Part shown: positions 51,342-59,811 of the stretch, one piece after another | Position numbering within the stretch: the first letter of the stretch is position 1 | How the letters are laid out: the number at the start of each line of letters is the position of its first letter | Assembly (NCBI RefSeq): GCF_001045435.1 | Contig: NZ_LFNG01000003.1 | Location: 106,441-170,440, forward strand | Length of the DNA stretch: 64,000 nucleotides | Direction: 5' to 3' | From: Chryseobacterium koreense CCUG 49689 | Lineage (GTDB): Bacteria; Bacteroidota; Bacteroidia; Flavobacteriales; Weeksellaceae | Made by a program: the position numbers and the translations under genes | The notes under the pieces: generated by a model | Seen by the model: the letters and a program-made list of their open reading frames with translations, nothing else | Told to the model about the DNA's origin: nothing | The model's database searches: none

Positions 51342-53267
51342 TCACAAAATCCGGTACAGTTTTTCATCCAACTGCTTTCTAAGCTGGTTCAGCAAAATGA
51401 TTTTGCGATAGGTTTCATCGTTGTTTTCCGTCTCAGATAATTCGGCCTTCATATCATTGACGATTTTCAAAATATATTCTCTTTTATGTCTGAAAATTAC
51501 ATCCTGCACAATTTTCGGGAGCACCTCTTCTTCCGTGCTGAAAAAAATCTGGTGTTTCGCCCAATCACTGGTTTCATAAGGCTCCACTAAAGCATCAGCA
51601 ACTTTTCCGGTGATGTCTTCATCCATCAAAGTTTTAAAGAAATCTCCGGCACGAAGCTGGTTTTCAGAAATTCCGGATTTTATCTCTTCAATTATCTTTT
51701 GGTTTAATGGCGATTGCACTTCATAGGAATCCTCTTCCAAATGAGCGATAATTTCCTCAATCACCGTGATTTGAAAGGCTTGGTCTTCTTCATCTTTTCG
51801 ATCCAGGACGCGGTCTCCATATTTCAGCATTAATTCTACCAGTTTTTCCTCCAAAATCAGCAATGGATTTACGGTTTCAAAAACATCGGCAACCTTTTCC
51901 AACTTCACTTGATTGGCAACTGCCGGTCTTTGCACTGCGGAAACCTGCTGATTTTTAATCTGTTTCTGAACATTCAACTCATTAAAAAGCGACTGTTCCG
52001 AAAGTCCAAACCGATTTGAAATTTCCTTTAAATAAATCTCCTGTTTCAGGGCATTGGTCACAAAAGCGACCGATTTCACGATATCCCGGATCGCTTCCGC
52101 TTTTTTGATGGGATCCTCTGCTGCTTCCTTCAGTAAAATTTCAGCTTTAAAGTCGATGAAATCACGGGCTTCATTTTTAATGAAATTTTCCACATATTCC
52201 TGCGGATGTTTCCTGGAAAAAGAATCGGGATCATCCCCATCCGGAAAAAGCAAAATCCTAATATTCATGGACTCTGAAAGCAACATATCGATGCTTCGGA
52301 AACTTGCCTTGATTCCGGCCGAATCTCCATCAAAGAGAATCGTGACATTTTCAGTGAGCCGTTTGATCAGTTTGATTTGCTCCACCGTCAAAGCGGTACC
52401 GGAACTTGAAACCACGTTTTCAATTCCTGCTTGGTGAAGTGCGATCACATCCATATAACCTTCCACCAAAAGACAGAGGTTGTGCTTAGAAATGGATTGT
52501 TTACTTTGGTTTAAGCCATAAAGGACATTGGATTTATGGTAAATCTCGGTTTCCGGAGAGTTGAGATATTTTGCGGTTTTGACATTGTTTTTGAGGATTC
52601 GCGCACCAAATCCCAAAACCCGCCCGGAAAAACTGTGAATAGGGAAAATCACCCTTTCTCTGAACCGGTCCACGCCATCTTGCGCATGATCAGGAAAAAT
52701 AGATAATCCCGATTTCTCCAAAATATCCTTCGAATATCCTTTATCTAAAGCAAATTCCGTAAACGCATTTTTCTGTTCCGGCGAATAACCAAGCTGAAAT
52801 TTCCGGATGATTTCATCTCGGAGTCCCCTTTCCTTGAAATAAGAATAACCGATCGACCTTCCTTCTTCGGTATCAAAAAGCTGGTGCTGAAAAAAATCAT
52901 TCGCCACTTCGTGGATTTTGTAGAGCAGCTCCTTATCCGTTTGCTGCTGCTTTTCTTCTTCAGTGTATTCACGCTTATCTTCTTCAATTTCGATTCCGTA
53001 TTTTTTTGCAGCGTGCCGAAGTGCTTCAGGATAGGTGAAATTTTCGATTTCCATTAAAAAAGAAATCGCGGTACCACCTTTTCCCGAAGAAAAATCTTTC
53101 CAAATCTGTTTGCTGGGAGAAACCACGAAACTCGGCGTCTTTTCATCATGAAACGGGCTCAATCCCTTGAAATTAGAGCCCGCTCTTTTCAGCTGCACAT
53201 ATTCACCAACAATTTCTTCCACACGGATGGTAGAGAAAATTTTATCGATGGTTGCCTTTGAAATCAT
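51342..53267 (-). CDS. dnaG: DNA primase, zinc-cysteine-free form
   Basis: Makes RNA primers for replication. The 641 residues carry the N-terminal zinc-ribbon-like domain, the TOPRIM core (CLLVEGYMDVIALHQAG near 262-278 and LFDGDSAGIKA near 307-317) and a C-terminal DnaB-interacting region. The usual zinc set Cys-His-Cys-Cys is reduced: GLSPFH has Ser37 in place of Cys and keeps His40, and WKDFSSG has Asp58 and Ser61 in place of the last two Cys. The rest of the gene is intact, so this is an adapted enzyme and not a decaying one. The same feature is probably shared across Flavobacteriia. Confidence 0.96.
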   Translation of the reverse strand: MISKATIDKIFSTIRVEEIVGEYVQLKRAGSNFKGLSPFHDEKTPSFVVSPSKQIWKDFSSGKGGTAISFLMEIENFTYPEALRHAAKKYGIEIEEDKREYTEEEKQQQTDKELLYKIHEVANDFFQHQLFDTEEGRSIGYSYFKERGLRDEIIRKFQLGYSPEQKNAFTEFALDKGYSKDILEKSGLSIFPDHAQDGVDRFRERVIFPIHSFSGRVLGFGARILKNNVKTAKYLNSPETEIYHKSNVLYGLNQSKQSISKHNLCLLVEGYMDVIALHQAGIENVVSSSGTALTVEQIKLIKRLTENVTILFDGDSAGIKASFRSIDMLLSESMNIRILLFPDGDDPDSFSRKHPQEYVENFIKNEARDFIDFKAEILLKEAAEDPIKKAEAIRDIVKSVAFVTNALKQEIYLKEISNRFGLSEQSLFNELNVQKQIKNQQVSAVQRPAVANQVKLEKVADVFETVNPLLILEEKLVELMLKYGDRVLDRKDEEDQAFQITVIEEIIAHLEEDSYEVQSPLNQKIIEEIKSGISENQLRAGDFFKTLMDEDITGKVADALVEPYETSDWAKHQIFFSTEEEVLPKIVQDVIFRHKREYILKIVNDMKAELSETENNDETYRKIILLNQLRKQLDEKLYRIL

Positions 53268-53321
53268 GCTGTAAAAATAGGAAATAAGTTTTTTAAAATC
53301 GCCTCAAGATGCATTTTAAAA

Positions 53322-53350
53322 ATGAAAAACCCTCCAAAAATTGAAGGGTC
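53322..53350 (-). terminator. Terminator after the T9SS cargo gene
   Basis: Minus strand: ACCCTTC, loop, GGAGGGT, TTTTCATTTTT, 23 bases after the stop. Confidence 0.72.
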
Positions 53351-53372
53351 TGGTTCTGTTTATCTACTTACT

Positions 53373-54101
53373 TTAAGACTTGATAAATTTCTTGGTTGCG
53401 GTAACTCCCGCTCTGTCCGTATATTCGATGATATAACTTCCGGGTTTCAAATCTTCCACGGAAATCTTGCCATCTGAAACATTCATTTTATGGAGGACTT
53501 TTCCACTCATATCATATATGGTCGCTGAATGGACAGGGTTTTCAGTTCTAAAGTTCAGTTCTTTTCCTGCCGGATTTGGATAAATTGCAGATCCATTCAC
53601 TTTCACCGAGTTCTCGGTCGCCAAATTGATTGCAGTCACTTTCAAGGTATAAGGAACGGTTTGTGGACTTGGCCACGAAGAAATATAGATGTAGTATTTC
53701 TGTCCAGAAATCACCGCGAAATTGTCAATCGTCAATGTTTTGGCTGTTGGACTAGTTGCACACGCGGCATAATTAACGCCGATATTGGCACAGTCGGTAT
53801 AAACGAACATACCGGTCCAGGCAACGGCATTCGGAATTTCAATTTTGATGGAACCATCAGAAGGCGCGGTCCAAGAGTAGATTACATCATTTCCACCATG
53901 GTAGAAATTTCCAAAAGTGGTGCTGACACATGCAGGACTTGTGCCGGTTTGCGGATCGTAATTATCCGCATAATTTGCGGTGTTGTCTGTGGTGGTATAA
54001 GGCAGCGTACTAATCACAATAGGATCAGTACATAAAGTACCGACCTGTGAAAAACTGTAAAAACCAATCAATAGACTGGTCAGAAGATAAAATTTTTTCA
54101 T
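53373..54101 (-). CDS. Secreted protein with type IX secretion sorting domain
   Basis: Exported protein of 242 residues. A signal peptide (1-18, ending YSFSQ) is followed by a Cys-containing beta-sandwich (about 20-160: YSWTAPSDGSIKIEIP and YYIYISSWPSPQTVPYTL), of the kind seen in adhesins and pre-peptidase domains. The C-terminal type A sorting domain (about 168-242) has AIYPNPAGKELNF, ATIYDMSGKVL and LKPGSYIIEY, ending TATKKFIKS. It should pass the outer membrane by the T9SS and be cleaved or anchored there. ATG 54101 begins the signal peptide. Confidence 0.9.
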   Translation of the reverse strand: MKKFYLLTSLLIGFYSFSQVGTLCTDPIVISTLPYTTTDNTANYADNYDPQTGTSPACVSTTFGNFYHGGNDVIYSWTAPSDGSIKIEIPNAVAWTGMFVYTDCANIGVNYAACATSPTAKTLTIDNFAVISGQKYYIYISSWPSPQTVPYTLKVTAINLATENSVKVNGSAIYPNPAGKELNFRTENPVHSATIYDMSGKVLHKMNVSDGKISVEDLKPGSYIIEYTDRAGVTATKKFIKS

Positions 54102-54154
54102 AGAGTTTGATTTTAAAGGTTCACTAACAAAATTATTAAATATTTCAATTACTT

Positions 54155-54349
54155 TTAATAATTTACCCATATTTTATGAAATTTAATACTATTTAATGGA
54201 ATTTCATAGAAACCACGCTGTTTTAGAATGGAAATCAAATCCTTTCTTGATGACTTCAATTGCGCTTGTGCGTTAAATATCAACAATAAAATGTTCTGGA
54301 CTTCCTCTGAAAATTGGAATACTTTGCCCCGATAAAGTCTTTCCATCAC
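54155..54349 (-). CDS. Possible small protein or gene fragment
   Basis: A 64-codon frame reading MMERLYRGKVFQFSEEVQ, then LKSSRKDLISILKQRGFYE. It has a plausible amphipathic helical look and Lys/Glu balance, but no family is recognised and there is no clear promoter. It lies upstream of the T9SS cargo gene on the same strand and may be a relic. Chance cannot be excluded. Confidence 0.28.
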   Translation of the reverse strand: MMERLYRGKVFQFSEEVQNILLLIFNAQAQLKSSRKDLISILKQRGFYEIPLNSIKFHKIWVNY

Positions 54350-54381
54350 ATAATAATGACTAATTTTGAAAAAAATTATTA

Positions 54382-55383
54382 ATGAAAAAAGTAATTCTTG
54401 CCTTCTTAGTTTTGTTCACCACGTTTATTTATGGACAAAAAAAATATGTCATGGTCATTCACGGTGGCGCGGGAACGATCACCAAAGAAAACATGACTCC
54501 TGAAAAGGAAAAAGCCTATCGCGAAAAATTGACGGAAGCATTGAAAGCGGGATATGCCGAGATTGAAAAAGGAAAATCCAGCATCGAAGCGGTTTCCGCC
54601 GCAATAGTCGTCATGGAAGACTCACCACTTTTCAATGCCGGAAAAGGCGCCGTTTTCACCGCAGACGGAAAAAACGAAATGGATGCGTCCATCATGTTTG
54701 GAAAAGACAAATCCGCAGGTGCGGTTGCAGGAGTTCACACTATAAAAAACCCGATCAAAGCAGCGATTGCGGTAATGCAAAAATCCGAACATGTAATGCT
54801 CGCCGGAACCGGAGCCGAAACTTTTGCGAAAGAACAAGGATTGGAAATCGTGGATCCAAAATATTTCTGGACAAAAGACCGGTGGCACGGTTTGCAAAAA
54901 GCCAAACAGAAAGAATTAGAAAAAAATAAGAAGACTTCGCAAAATACTTTACCGGATTCTTATTCCATCGACCAAAAATTCGGCACAGTGGGGGCGATTG
55001 CATTAGACAAAGAGGGAAACATCACTGCAGGAACTTCCACGGGTGGAATGACCAACAAAAAATTTGGCAGAATCGGCGACTCCCCAATTATTGGTGCGGG
55101 AACTTACGCCAATTCCCAAGTTGGAATTTCAGGAACGGGATGGGGCGAGTTTTTCATCCGTTCCACCGCTGCCAGAACTGTGGCCGCAAAAATGGAATAT
55201 CAAAATAAAGATGTGAAAACTGCAGCCCAGGAAACGATCGATGAAATTGGAAAAATGGGCGGTGACGGCGGATTAATTGCTTTAGATAAAGACGGAAATA
55301 TTGCAATGCCATTCAATACTGCGGGAATGTATCGCGGAGCAGTGACTGAAAACGGTGACATTGAAATTGAAATCTACCGGTAG
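54382..55383 (+). CDS. Isoaspartyl peptidase/L-asparaginase, periplasmic
   Basis: Ntn-hydrolase of the plant-type asparaginase family, which self-cleaves and then removes isoaspartyl residues or hydrolyses asparagine. The 333 residues begin with a signal peptide (1-18, ending FIYGQ), so it acts in the periplasm. The self-cleavage site and nucleophile is Thr202 in KFGTVGAIALD. GTSTGGMTNKKFGRIGDSPI near 219-238 and GTGWGEFFIRS are typical. The linker before Thr202 is Lys-rich and would be trimmed. It is followed by a leaderless tsaE. Confidence 0.93.
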   Translation: MKKVILAFLVLFTTFIYGQKKYVMVIHGGAGTITKENMTPEKEKAYREKLTEALKAGYAEIEKGKSSIEAVSAAIVVMEDSPLFNAGKGAVFTADGKNEMDASIMFGKDKSAGAVAGVHTIKNPIKAAIAVMQKSEHVMLAGTGAETFAKEQGLEIVDPKYFWTKDRWHGLQKAKQKELEKNKKTSQNTLPDSYSIDQKFGTVGAIALDKEGNITAGTSTGGMTNKKFGRIGDSPIIGAGTYANSQVGISGTGWGEFFIRSTAARTVAAKMEYQNKDVKTAAQETIDEIGKMGGDGGLIALDKDGNIAMPFNTAGMYRGAVTENGDIEIEIYR

Positions 55384-55404
55384 AAAATGAAATCCGAAAA
55401 TTCT

Positions 55405-55412
55405 TAATTTTG
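55405..55412 (+). promoter_or_regulatory. -7 promoter element TAATTTTG of tsaE
   Basis: Box ends four bases before the tsaE ATG at 55417; a leaderless transcript is expected. Confidence 0.55.
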
Positions 55413-55416
55413 CCCC

Positions 55417-55824
55417 ATGCAATTTAAAATCCATAAAATCGAAGAATGGCAAAACGTGATTGACGAAATCCTGCCAAAACTTCAGCATCCTATTCTCTTG
55501 CTAAAAGGAAATCTTGGTGCTGGAAAAACGACTTTCACCCAATATTTGCTTAAAAATTTAGGCAGCAGCGATGAAGTTTCCTCCCCCACTTATGCGATTG
55601 TCAACGAATACCATTCGCCAAATGGAAAGATTTTCCATTTCGATTTGTACCGGATGAAGAACATCGGTGAAGTTTATGATATCGGTATCGAAGAATATTT
55701 AGATAACGCGGCCCTCTGCATTATCGAATGGCCTGAAATTTACGAGCAGGAACTGGCCGATTTACCTCACCACGAAATGACCATCGAAACATCCGGAACT
55801 GAACGAACCGTAGATTTCAGGTAA
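55417..55824 (+). CDS. tsaE: tRNA threonylcarbamoyladenosine biosynthesis ATPase TsaE
   Basis: ATPase that resets the TsaB-TsaD complex making the t6A base of ANN-decoding tRNAs. The 135 residues show LLKGNLGAGKTTFTQYLLK with Walker A near 28-46, SSPTYAIVNEY near 53-63, FHFDLYRM near 70-77 and CIIEWPE near 104-110. Complete and of usual length. It precedes ald in the same direction. Confidence 0.95.
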   Translation: MQFKIHKIEEWQNVIDEILPKLQHPILLLKGNLGAGKTTFTQYLLKNLGSSDEVSSPTYAIVNEYHSPNGKIFHFDLYRMKNIGEVYDIGIEEYLDNAALCIIEWPEIYEQELADLPHHEMTIETSGTERTVDFR

Positions 55825-55831
55825 ATGGCTA

Positions 55832-55861
55832 TTTGCCAATTACCAAATCATTGTATCTTTG
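55832..55861 (+). promoter_or_regulatory. Promoter of ald: TTTG, 18 bases, TATCTTTG
   Basis: TTTG at 55832-55835 and TATCTTTG at 55854-55861, followed by C, about 50 bases before the ald ATG. Confidence 0.65.
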
Positions 55862-55913
55862 CTAAACCAAAATCGATGAATGTTTTAGCAAGCAATCATC
55901 AACATCTTTAATA

Positions 55914-57107
55914 ATGAGTCATACACAGATATTCACACCATTTTCCGAAGAAGAATTAATTCCCAAAGAAGAAAAACTGGAGGTGGTGAAGAAAGGAAAA
56001 CAGTTCGGAATCGGAATCCCGAAAGAAACTTGTCTCCACGAAAGGAGAACTTGCCTCACTCCAGACGCAGTGCAGGTTTTGGTTGCAAACGGACATCAAA
56101 TTGTGGTGGAATCCGGTGCCGGAGAAGGTTCATTCTTTACCGATCTGCAATATTCCGAATCGGGTGCAAAAATCACCAACGATCCCAAAGAAGCTTTTGA
56201 GCAAGATTTGGTCTTAAAGATTAATCCTCCAACGACCGAAGAAATAGAATACCTTCAACCGAACACCTACCTGGTTTCCGCATTGCAAATCAATTTGCGT
56301 GACCAGGAATATTTCAAGAAACTTTCCGAGAAAAAAATCAACGCAATCGCGTTCGAATTTATCTGCGATGAATATAAGCAACTTTCACTGGTACGGCTGA
56401 TTGGAGAAATAGCGGGAAATATCTCGATCCTGTATGCTGCAGAACTTTTAGCGTTATCCAATGGATTGATGCTGGGTGGAATTACCGGGGTTCGTCCAAC
56501 GGAAGTGGTGATTCTTGGCGCAGGAATCGTGGGTGAATTTGCCACAAAAGCCGCTCTAGGTTTGGGAGCAAGTGTAAAAGTTTTTGACAATTCACTATCA
56601 AAACTCCGCAGACTCCACATGATGGTGGATGGCAGAGTTCCAACCTCGATTGTTGATCCCAAAGAATTGGCAAAAAGTCTGAAAAGAGCAGATGTGGTCA
56701 TTGGCGCCTACTCCAAATTAAGTGCTTTCCCAATCATTACCGAAGAAATGGTTGCCCAGATGAAAAAAGGAAGTGTAATCATCGACGTGACAATTGACAA
56801 TGGCAATGTCATCGAGACTTCTGAACTGACCAGCATGGAAAATCCGTATATCATCAAACACGGCGTGATTCACAGCGGCTTGCCCAACCTCACTTCTAAA
56901 ATGCCGCGAACTACGACCAAAGCAATTTCCAACTTCTTTTTGAGTTATCTCCTAAACTACGATGAAGAGGGCGGCTTTGAAAACATGCTCGTCCATAAAA
57001 ACGAAATGAAGCAATCCCTATATATGTACAAAGGGCGTCACACGAAGAAAATCCTTTGCGACCGATTCGACCTTACTTACCACGATATTAACCTCCTAAT
57101 CTTTTAA
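55914..57107 (+). CDS. ald: Alanine dehydrogenase
   Basis: NAD-dependent enzyme that interconverts alanine and pyruvate plus ammonia. The 397 residues have GIPKETCLHERRTCLTPDAV near 33-52 with the substrate Arg and Lys region, VVESGAGEGSFF near 62-73, and the nucleotide-binding VVILGAGIVGEFATKAALGLGA near 198-219. The roughly 25-residue N-terminal extension before the core is common in Bacteroidota members. The following gene begins directly after its stop. Confidence 0.93.
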   Translation: MSHTQIFTPFSEEELIPKEEKLEVVKKGKQFGIGIPKETCLHERRTCLTPDAVQVLVANGHQIVVESGAGEGSFFTDLQYSESGAKITNDPKEAFEQDLVLKINPPTTEEIEYLQPNTYLVSALQINLRDQEYFKKLSEKKINAIAFEFICDEYKQLSLVRLIGEIAGNISILYAAELLALSNGLMLGGITGVRPTEVVILGAGIVGEFATKAALGLGASVKVFDNSLSKLRRLHMMVDGRVPTSIVDPKELAKSLKRADVVIGAYSKLSAFPIITEEMVAQMKKGSVIIDVTIDNGNVIETSELTSMENPYIIKHGVIHSGLPNLTSKMPRTTTKAISNFFLSYLLNYDEEGGFENMLVHKNEMKQSLYMYKGRHTKKILCDRFDLTYHDINLLIF

Positions 57108-57479
57108 ATGAGAAAACTCAGATTTTTCTTAATCGGATTGATTCCGGGACTGCTTTTGACGTTTTTTATCCTTAACAAAAAGGGCGCGAGCTGCAGCGGC
57201 TATTTACCGAATTCCAGAGTGATTGCAGAAACTTTGTCTAAAGATTTCCAATATTCCGAAAGTTTCAAAGCGGAGATGAGTGCTCATCAAATGGATGAAA
57301 AATTCCTTAGAGACAGCGTCATTACCAAAGGCGAAATCAACTTCGATAAAAGCCTTGCACAAAAAAAGCCTTGTCCCGAATACGTTTTAATTTACCCGAA
57401 AAAAAATCCAAAGTTCGAAATTTCCTATGAGAAATGCGAAAAAACCACCACTTTCAATTCATTCAAAAAGCTTCGGTAA
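57108..57479 (+). CDS. Membrane-anchored small protein, function unknown
   Basis: Protein of 123 residues with one N-terminal membrane helix (about 5-22, FFLIGLIPGLLLTFFIL) and a periplasmic domain containing Cys near 29, 86 and 105 (GASCSGYLPNSRVIAETL, KKPCPEYVLIYP and SYEKCEKTT). Seen with this layout in flavobacteria after ald and probably related to DUF4258-type proteins, but that match is weak. It starts on the base after the ald stop, so it is cotranslated. Confidence 0.75.
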   Translation: MRKLRFFLIGLIPGLLLTFFILNKKGASCSGYLPNSRVIAETLSKDFQYSESFKAEMSAHQMDEKFLRDSVITKGEINFDKSLAQKKPCPEYVLIYPKKNPKFEISYEKCEKTTTFNSFKKLR

Positions 57480-57526
57480 TCGCCTTTAAATTATTCTTTA
57501 TTAATTTTTAATTCTTCTTTCAAAAA

Positions 57527-58369
57527 GTGAAAATCGCGGTAATCGGAATCGGATTAATTGGCGGCTCCATAGCGCTGAAACTTCGGAAAAAACATTTTGC
57601 AGATTATGTTTTTGGGGTAGATTTTAATGAAAAACATTTGGAAGATGCCAAAAGTTTAGGAATCATCGATGAAATTTCTTCGCTGGAAAACGCAGTGAAA
57701 AATTCTGAACTCATCATCATCGCAATACCCGTTGATGCAACCCGGGAAGTTTTGCCAAGCGTTCTGAATTTAGTTGACAACCATCAAACCGTGATGGATG
57801 TGGGTTCCACAAAATCAGGGATCGTATATGCCGTGAAAAACCATCCCAAAAGAAATCGTTTCGTACCCTTTCATCCCATGTGGGGAACGGAAGACTCCGG
57901 TCCAAAATCTGCAACTGCAGAAAGTTTTGGGGGAAAAGCAGCCGTAATCTGCAACCAAAACGATTCCGCAGAAGATGCACTGGAATTGGCGAAAGAAGTC
58001 GCAAAAAACTTAGATCTGCACCTGCTGTACATGAGCGCGGAAGACCACGACATCCACACCGCTTATATTTCGCATATCTCACACATCACCTCCTATGCTT
58101 TGGCAAATACCGTCCTAGAAAAAGAACGCGAAGAAGAGACCATTTTTCAGTTGGCAAGTTCCGGATTTTCAAGCACGGTTCGGTTGGCTAAATCGCATCC
58201 GGAAATGTGGGTCCCCATTTTCAAGCAAAACAAGGAAAATATTTTGGACGTCCTGAACGAACATATTTCCCAGCTCAGAAAGTTCAAATCAGCTTTGGAA
58301 AAGGAAAATTATGAGTTGCTGGAAGAGTTGATTACCAATGCCAACAGAATCCGCGGAATTTTGAAATAA
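57527..58369 (+). CDS. tyrA: Prephenate dehydrogenase
   Basis: Oxidatively decarboxylates prephenate to hydroxyphenylpyruvate for tyrosine. The 280 residues have the N-terminal NAD motif AVIGIGLIGGSIALKL near 4-19, VDVGSTKSG-type segment near 90-97 (DVGSTKSGI), FHPMWGTEDSGPKSA near 113-127 with the substrate His, and the helical dimer domain with HIHTAYISHISHITSYAL-like segment near 181-198. No chorismate mutase or ACT domain is attached. The start is GTG 57527. Confidence 0.93.
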   Translation: MKIAVIGIGLIGGSIALKLRKKHFADYVFGVDFNEKHLEDAKSLGIIDEISSLENAVKNSELIIIAIPVDATREVLPSVLNLVDNHQTVMDVGSTKSGIVYAVKNHPKRNRFVPFHPMWGTEDSGPKSATAESFGGKAAVICNQNDSAEDALELAKEVAKNLDLHLLYMSAEDHDIHTAYISHISHITSYALANTVLEKEREEETIFQLASSGFSSTVRLAKSHPEMWVPIFKQNKENILDVLNEHISQLRKFKSALEKENYELLEELITNANRIRGILK

Positions 58370-58429
58370 ACTCCAGTAAGCTGATTTTGATTAGTTTAAA
58401 TATTGTAATTTTACTAAAAACTAATCCCC

Positions 58430-59791
58430 ATGGCAAAATGGAATTTTCCCGGCGTTTATATTGAGGAATTAAAAAATAATTTAATTCCAACAGTAAAATC
58501 TTTAGAAAACACCGCCGTATTCTTAGGCTATTCAGAAAAATGCCAAAACGAAAACGCCCAAAGTATCCAGAATATTCCCACTGAAATCCATTCCATACTG
58601 GAATTTGAAAAATTTTTCGGAACAGCACAAGCTGAAAAAAACTTGGTGATTCATGATTTTTCAAATTCTGGTGAGGATCGTTTTCAGGTTTGTTTTAGCG
58701 GCGCAAAATCAAAGCACAACTTATTTTATTCCGTGAAACTCTTCTTTGAAAACGGAGGAAACTCATGCAAAATAATTTCCGTGGGTTTATTCAAAGAAAT
58801 TGGTGAAACAATCACCGCAAATGATTTCAAGACAGGTCTGGAAGCTTTGCAAAGCGAAAACGGAACTCTTCTGATCAGCGCTCCCGAAAGTCAAAATTTA
58901 TCGGAAACGGACTTCTACCTTTTGCAGCAGGAATTACTTGAATTTTGTGAAATCCATCGCGGTTTCGCTATTCTGGATCTTCCGAAAGCCACTGAGGATA
59001 ATTATCCAAACATCATTACCGACTATAGGGCAAAACTTAATTCAAATTCCTTGAAATTCGGAGCATCATTTTTCCCTTCTGTGGAAACTTCCTGCAGCTA
59101 TCGCTATGATGAATCTGCAGTGGAAATCAGTAAGAATGGTTTTTTTCATCCTTTGAGCTCCTTCACCAATACCCAAATCTCCAAATATAAGAATGCGATT
59201 GATCATTTTTCGGTCATTATTCCCGTCGGTGGAGCGGTAATGGGGGCGATTATGAAAAATGATATGAATATAGGGATCTGGAAAGCGCCCGCCGTAGTAG
59301 CTTTAAACCAAGTGATAAGGCCTGAAATATCAATGACAGACAGTGATCAGCAATCAGTAAACTTGAACCTGTCAGAAAAACCCATCAACTGCATACGCTA
59401 TTTCGCGGGTAGAGGAAACCTGATTTGGGGAAGCAGAACATTGGCTGGAAATGAAATTGAATGGAGATACTTTCCCATTCGCCGGTTGGCAAACAAAATC
59501 GAAAAAGAAATCCAGAATTCGCTGCACCAATTTTCTCTGGAAGAAAACAATGTCAAGACCTGGTCTAAAATAAAATCAATGGCCAGCGATTACCTTTACC
59601 GTTTTTGGAATTCAGGAGCACTTATGGGCGCAAAACCGGAACATGCCTATCTAGTTTTATGTGGCTTAAATGAAACGATGACCGAACAGGATATTGCTGC
59701 CGGGCGAATTGTGCTCCAAATTGGAATTGCCCCTGTAAGACCTGCAGAATTCATTTTTCTACATTGCTCAGTTTTAACCGGAAAAATCTAA
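58430..59791 (+). CDS. Orphan contractile tail-sheath protein (phage/eCIS type)
   Basis: Sheath protein of contractile injection machines, 453 residues. The start KWNFPGVYIEEL is the sheath N-terminal signature. The C-terminal domain has RYFAGRGNLIWGSRTLAG, EWRYFPIRRLANKIE, WSKIKSMASDYLYRFWNSGA, GAKPEHAYLV and VRPAEFIFLH, matching phage-tail and eCIS sheaths region by region. The middle is divergent and short. No tube, baseplate, spike, AAA ATPase or tail-fibre gene lies within the window; its neighbours are tyrA and sdaA. It may be the sole survivor of a lost cluster, or serve a system encoded elsewhere. The frame is fully intact. Confidence 0.85.
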   Translation: MAKWNFPGVYIEELKNNLIPTVKSLENTAVFLGYSEKCQNENAQSIQNIPTEIHSILEFEKFFGTAQAEKNLVIHDFSNSGEDRFQVCFSGAKSKHNLFYSVKLFFENGGNSCKIISVGLFKEIGETITANDFKTGLEALQSENGTLLISAPESQNLSETDFYLLQQELLEFCEIHRGFAILDLPKATEDNYPNIITDYRAKLNSNSLKFGASFFPSVETSCSYRYDESAVEISKNGFFHPLSSFTNTQISKYKNAIDHFSVIIPVGGAVMGAIMKNDMNIGIWKAPAVVALNQVIRPEISMTDSDQQSVNLNLSEKPINCIRYFAGRGNLIWGSRTLAGNEIEWRYFPIRRLANKIEKEIQNSLHQFSLEENNVKTWSKIKSMASDYLYRFWNSGALMGAKPEHAYLVLCGLNETMTEQDIAAGRIVLQIGIAPVRPAEFIFLHCSVLTGKI

Positions 59792-59811
59792 TATTTTCTA
59801 TACGGATTTCA

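Noticed and set aside
58430..59791. Prophage
   Set aside because: Only a sheath gene is present. There is no terminase, portal, capsid, integrase or lysis gene nearby, so a prophage is not supported.
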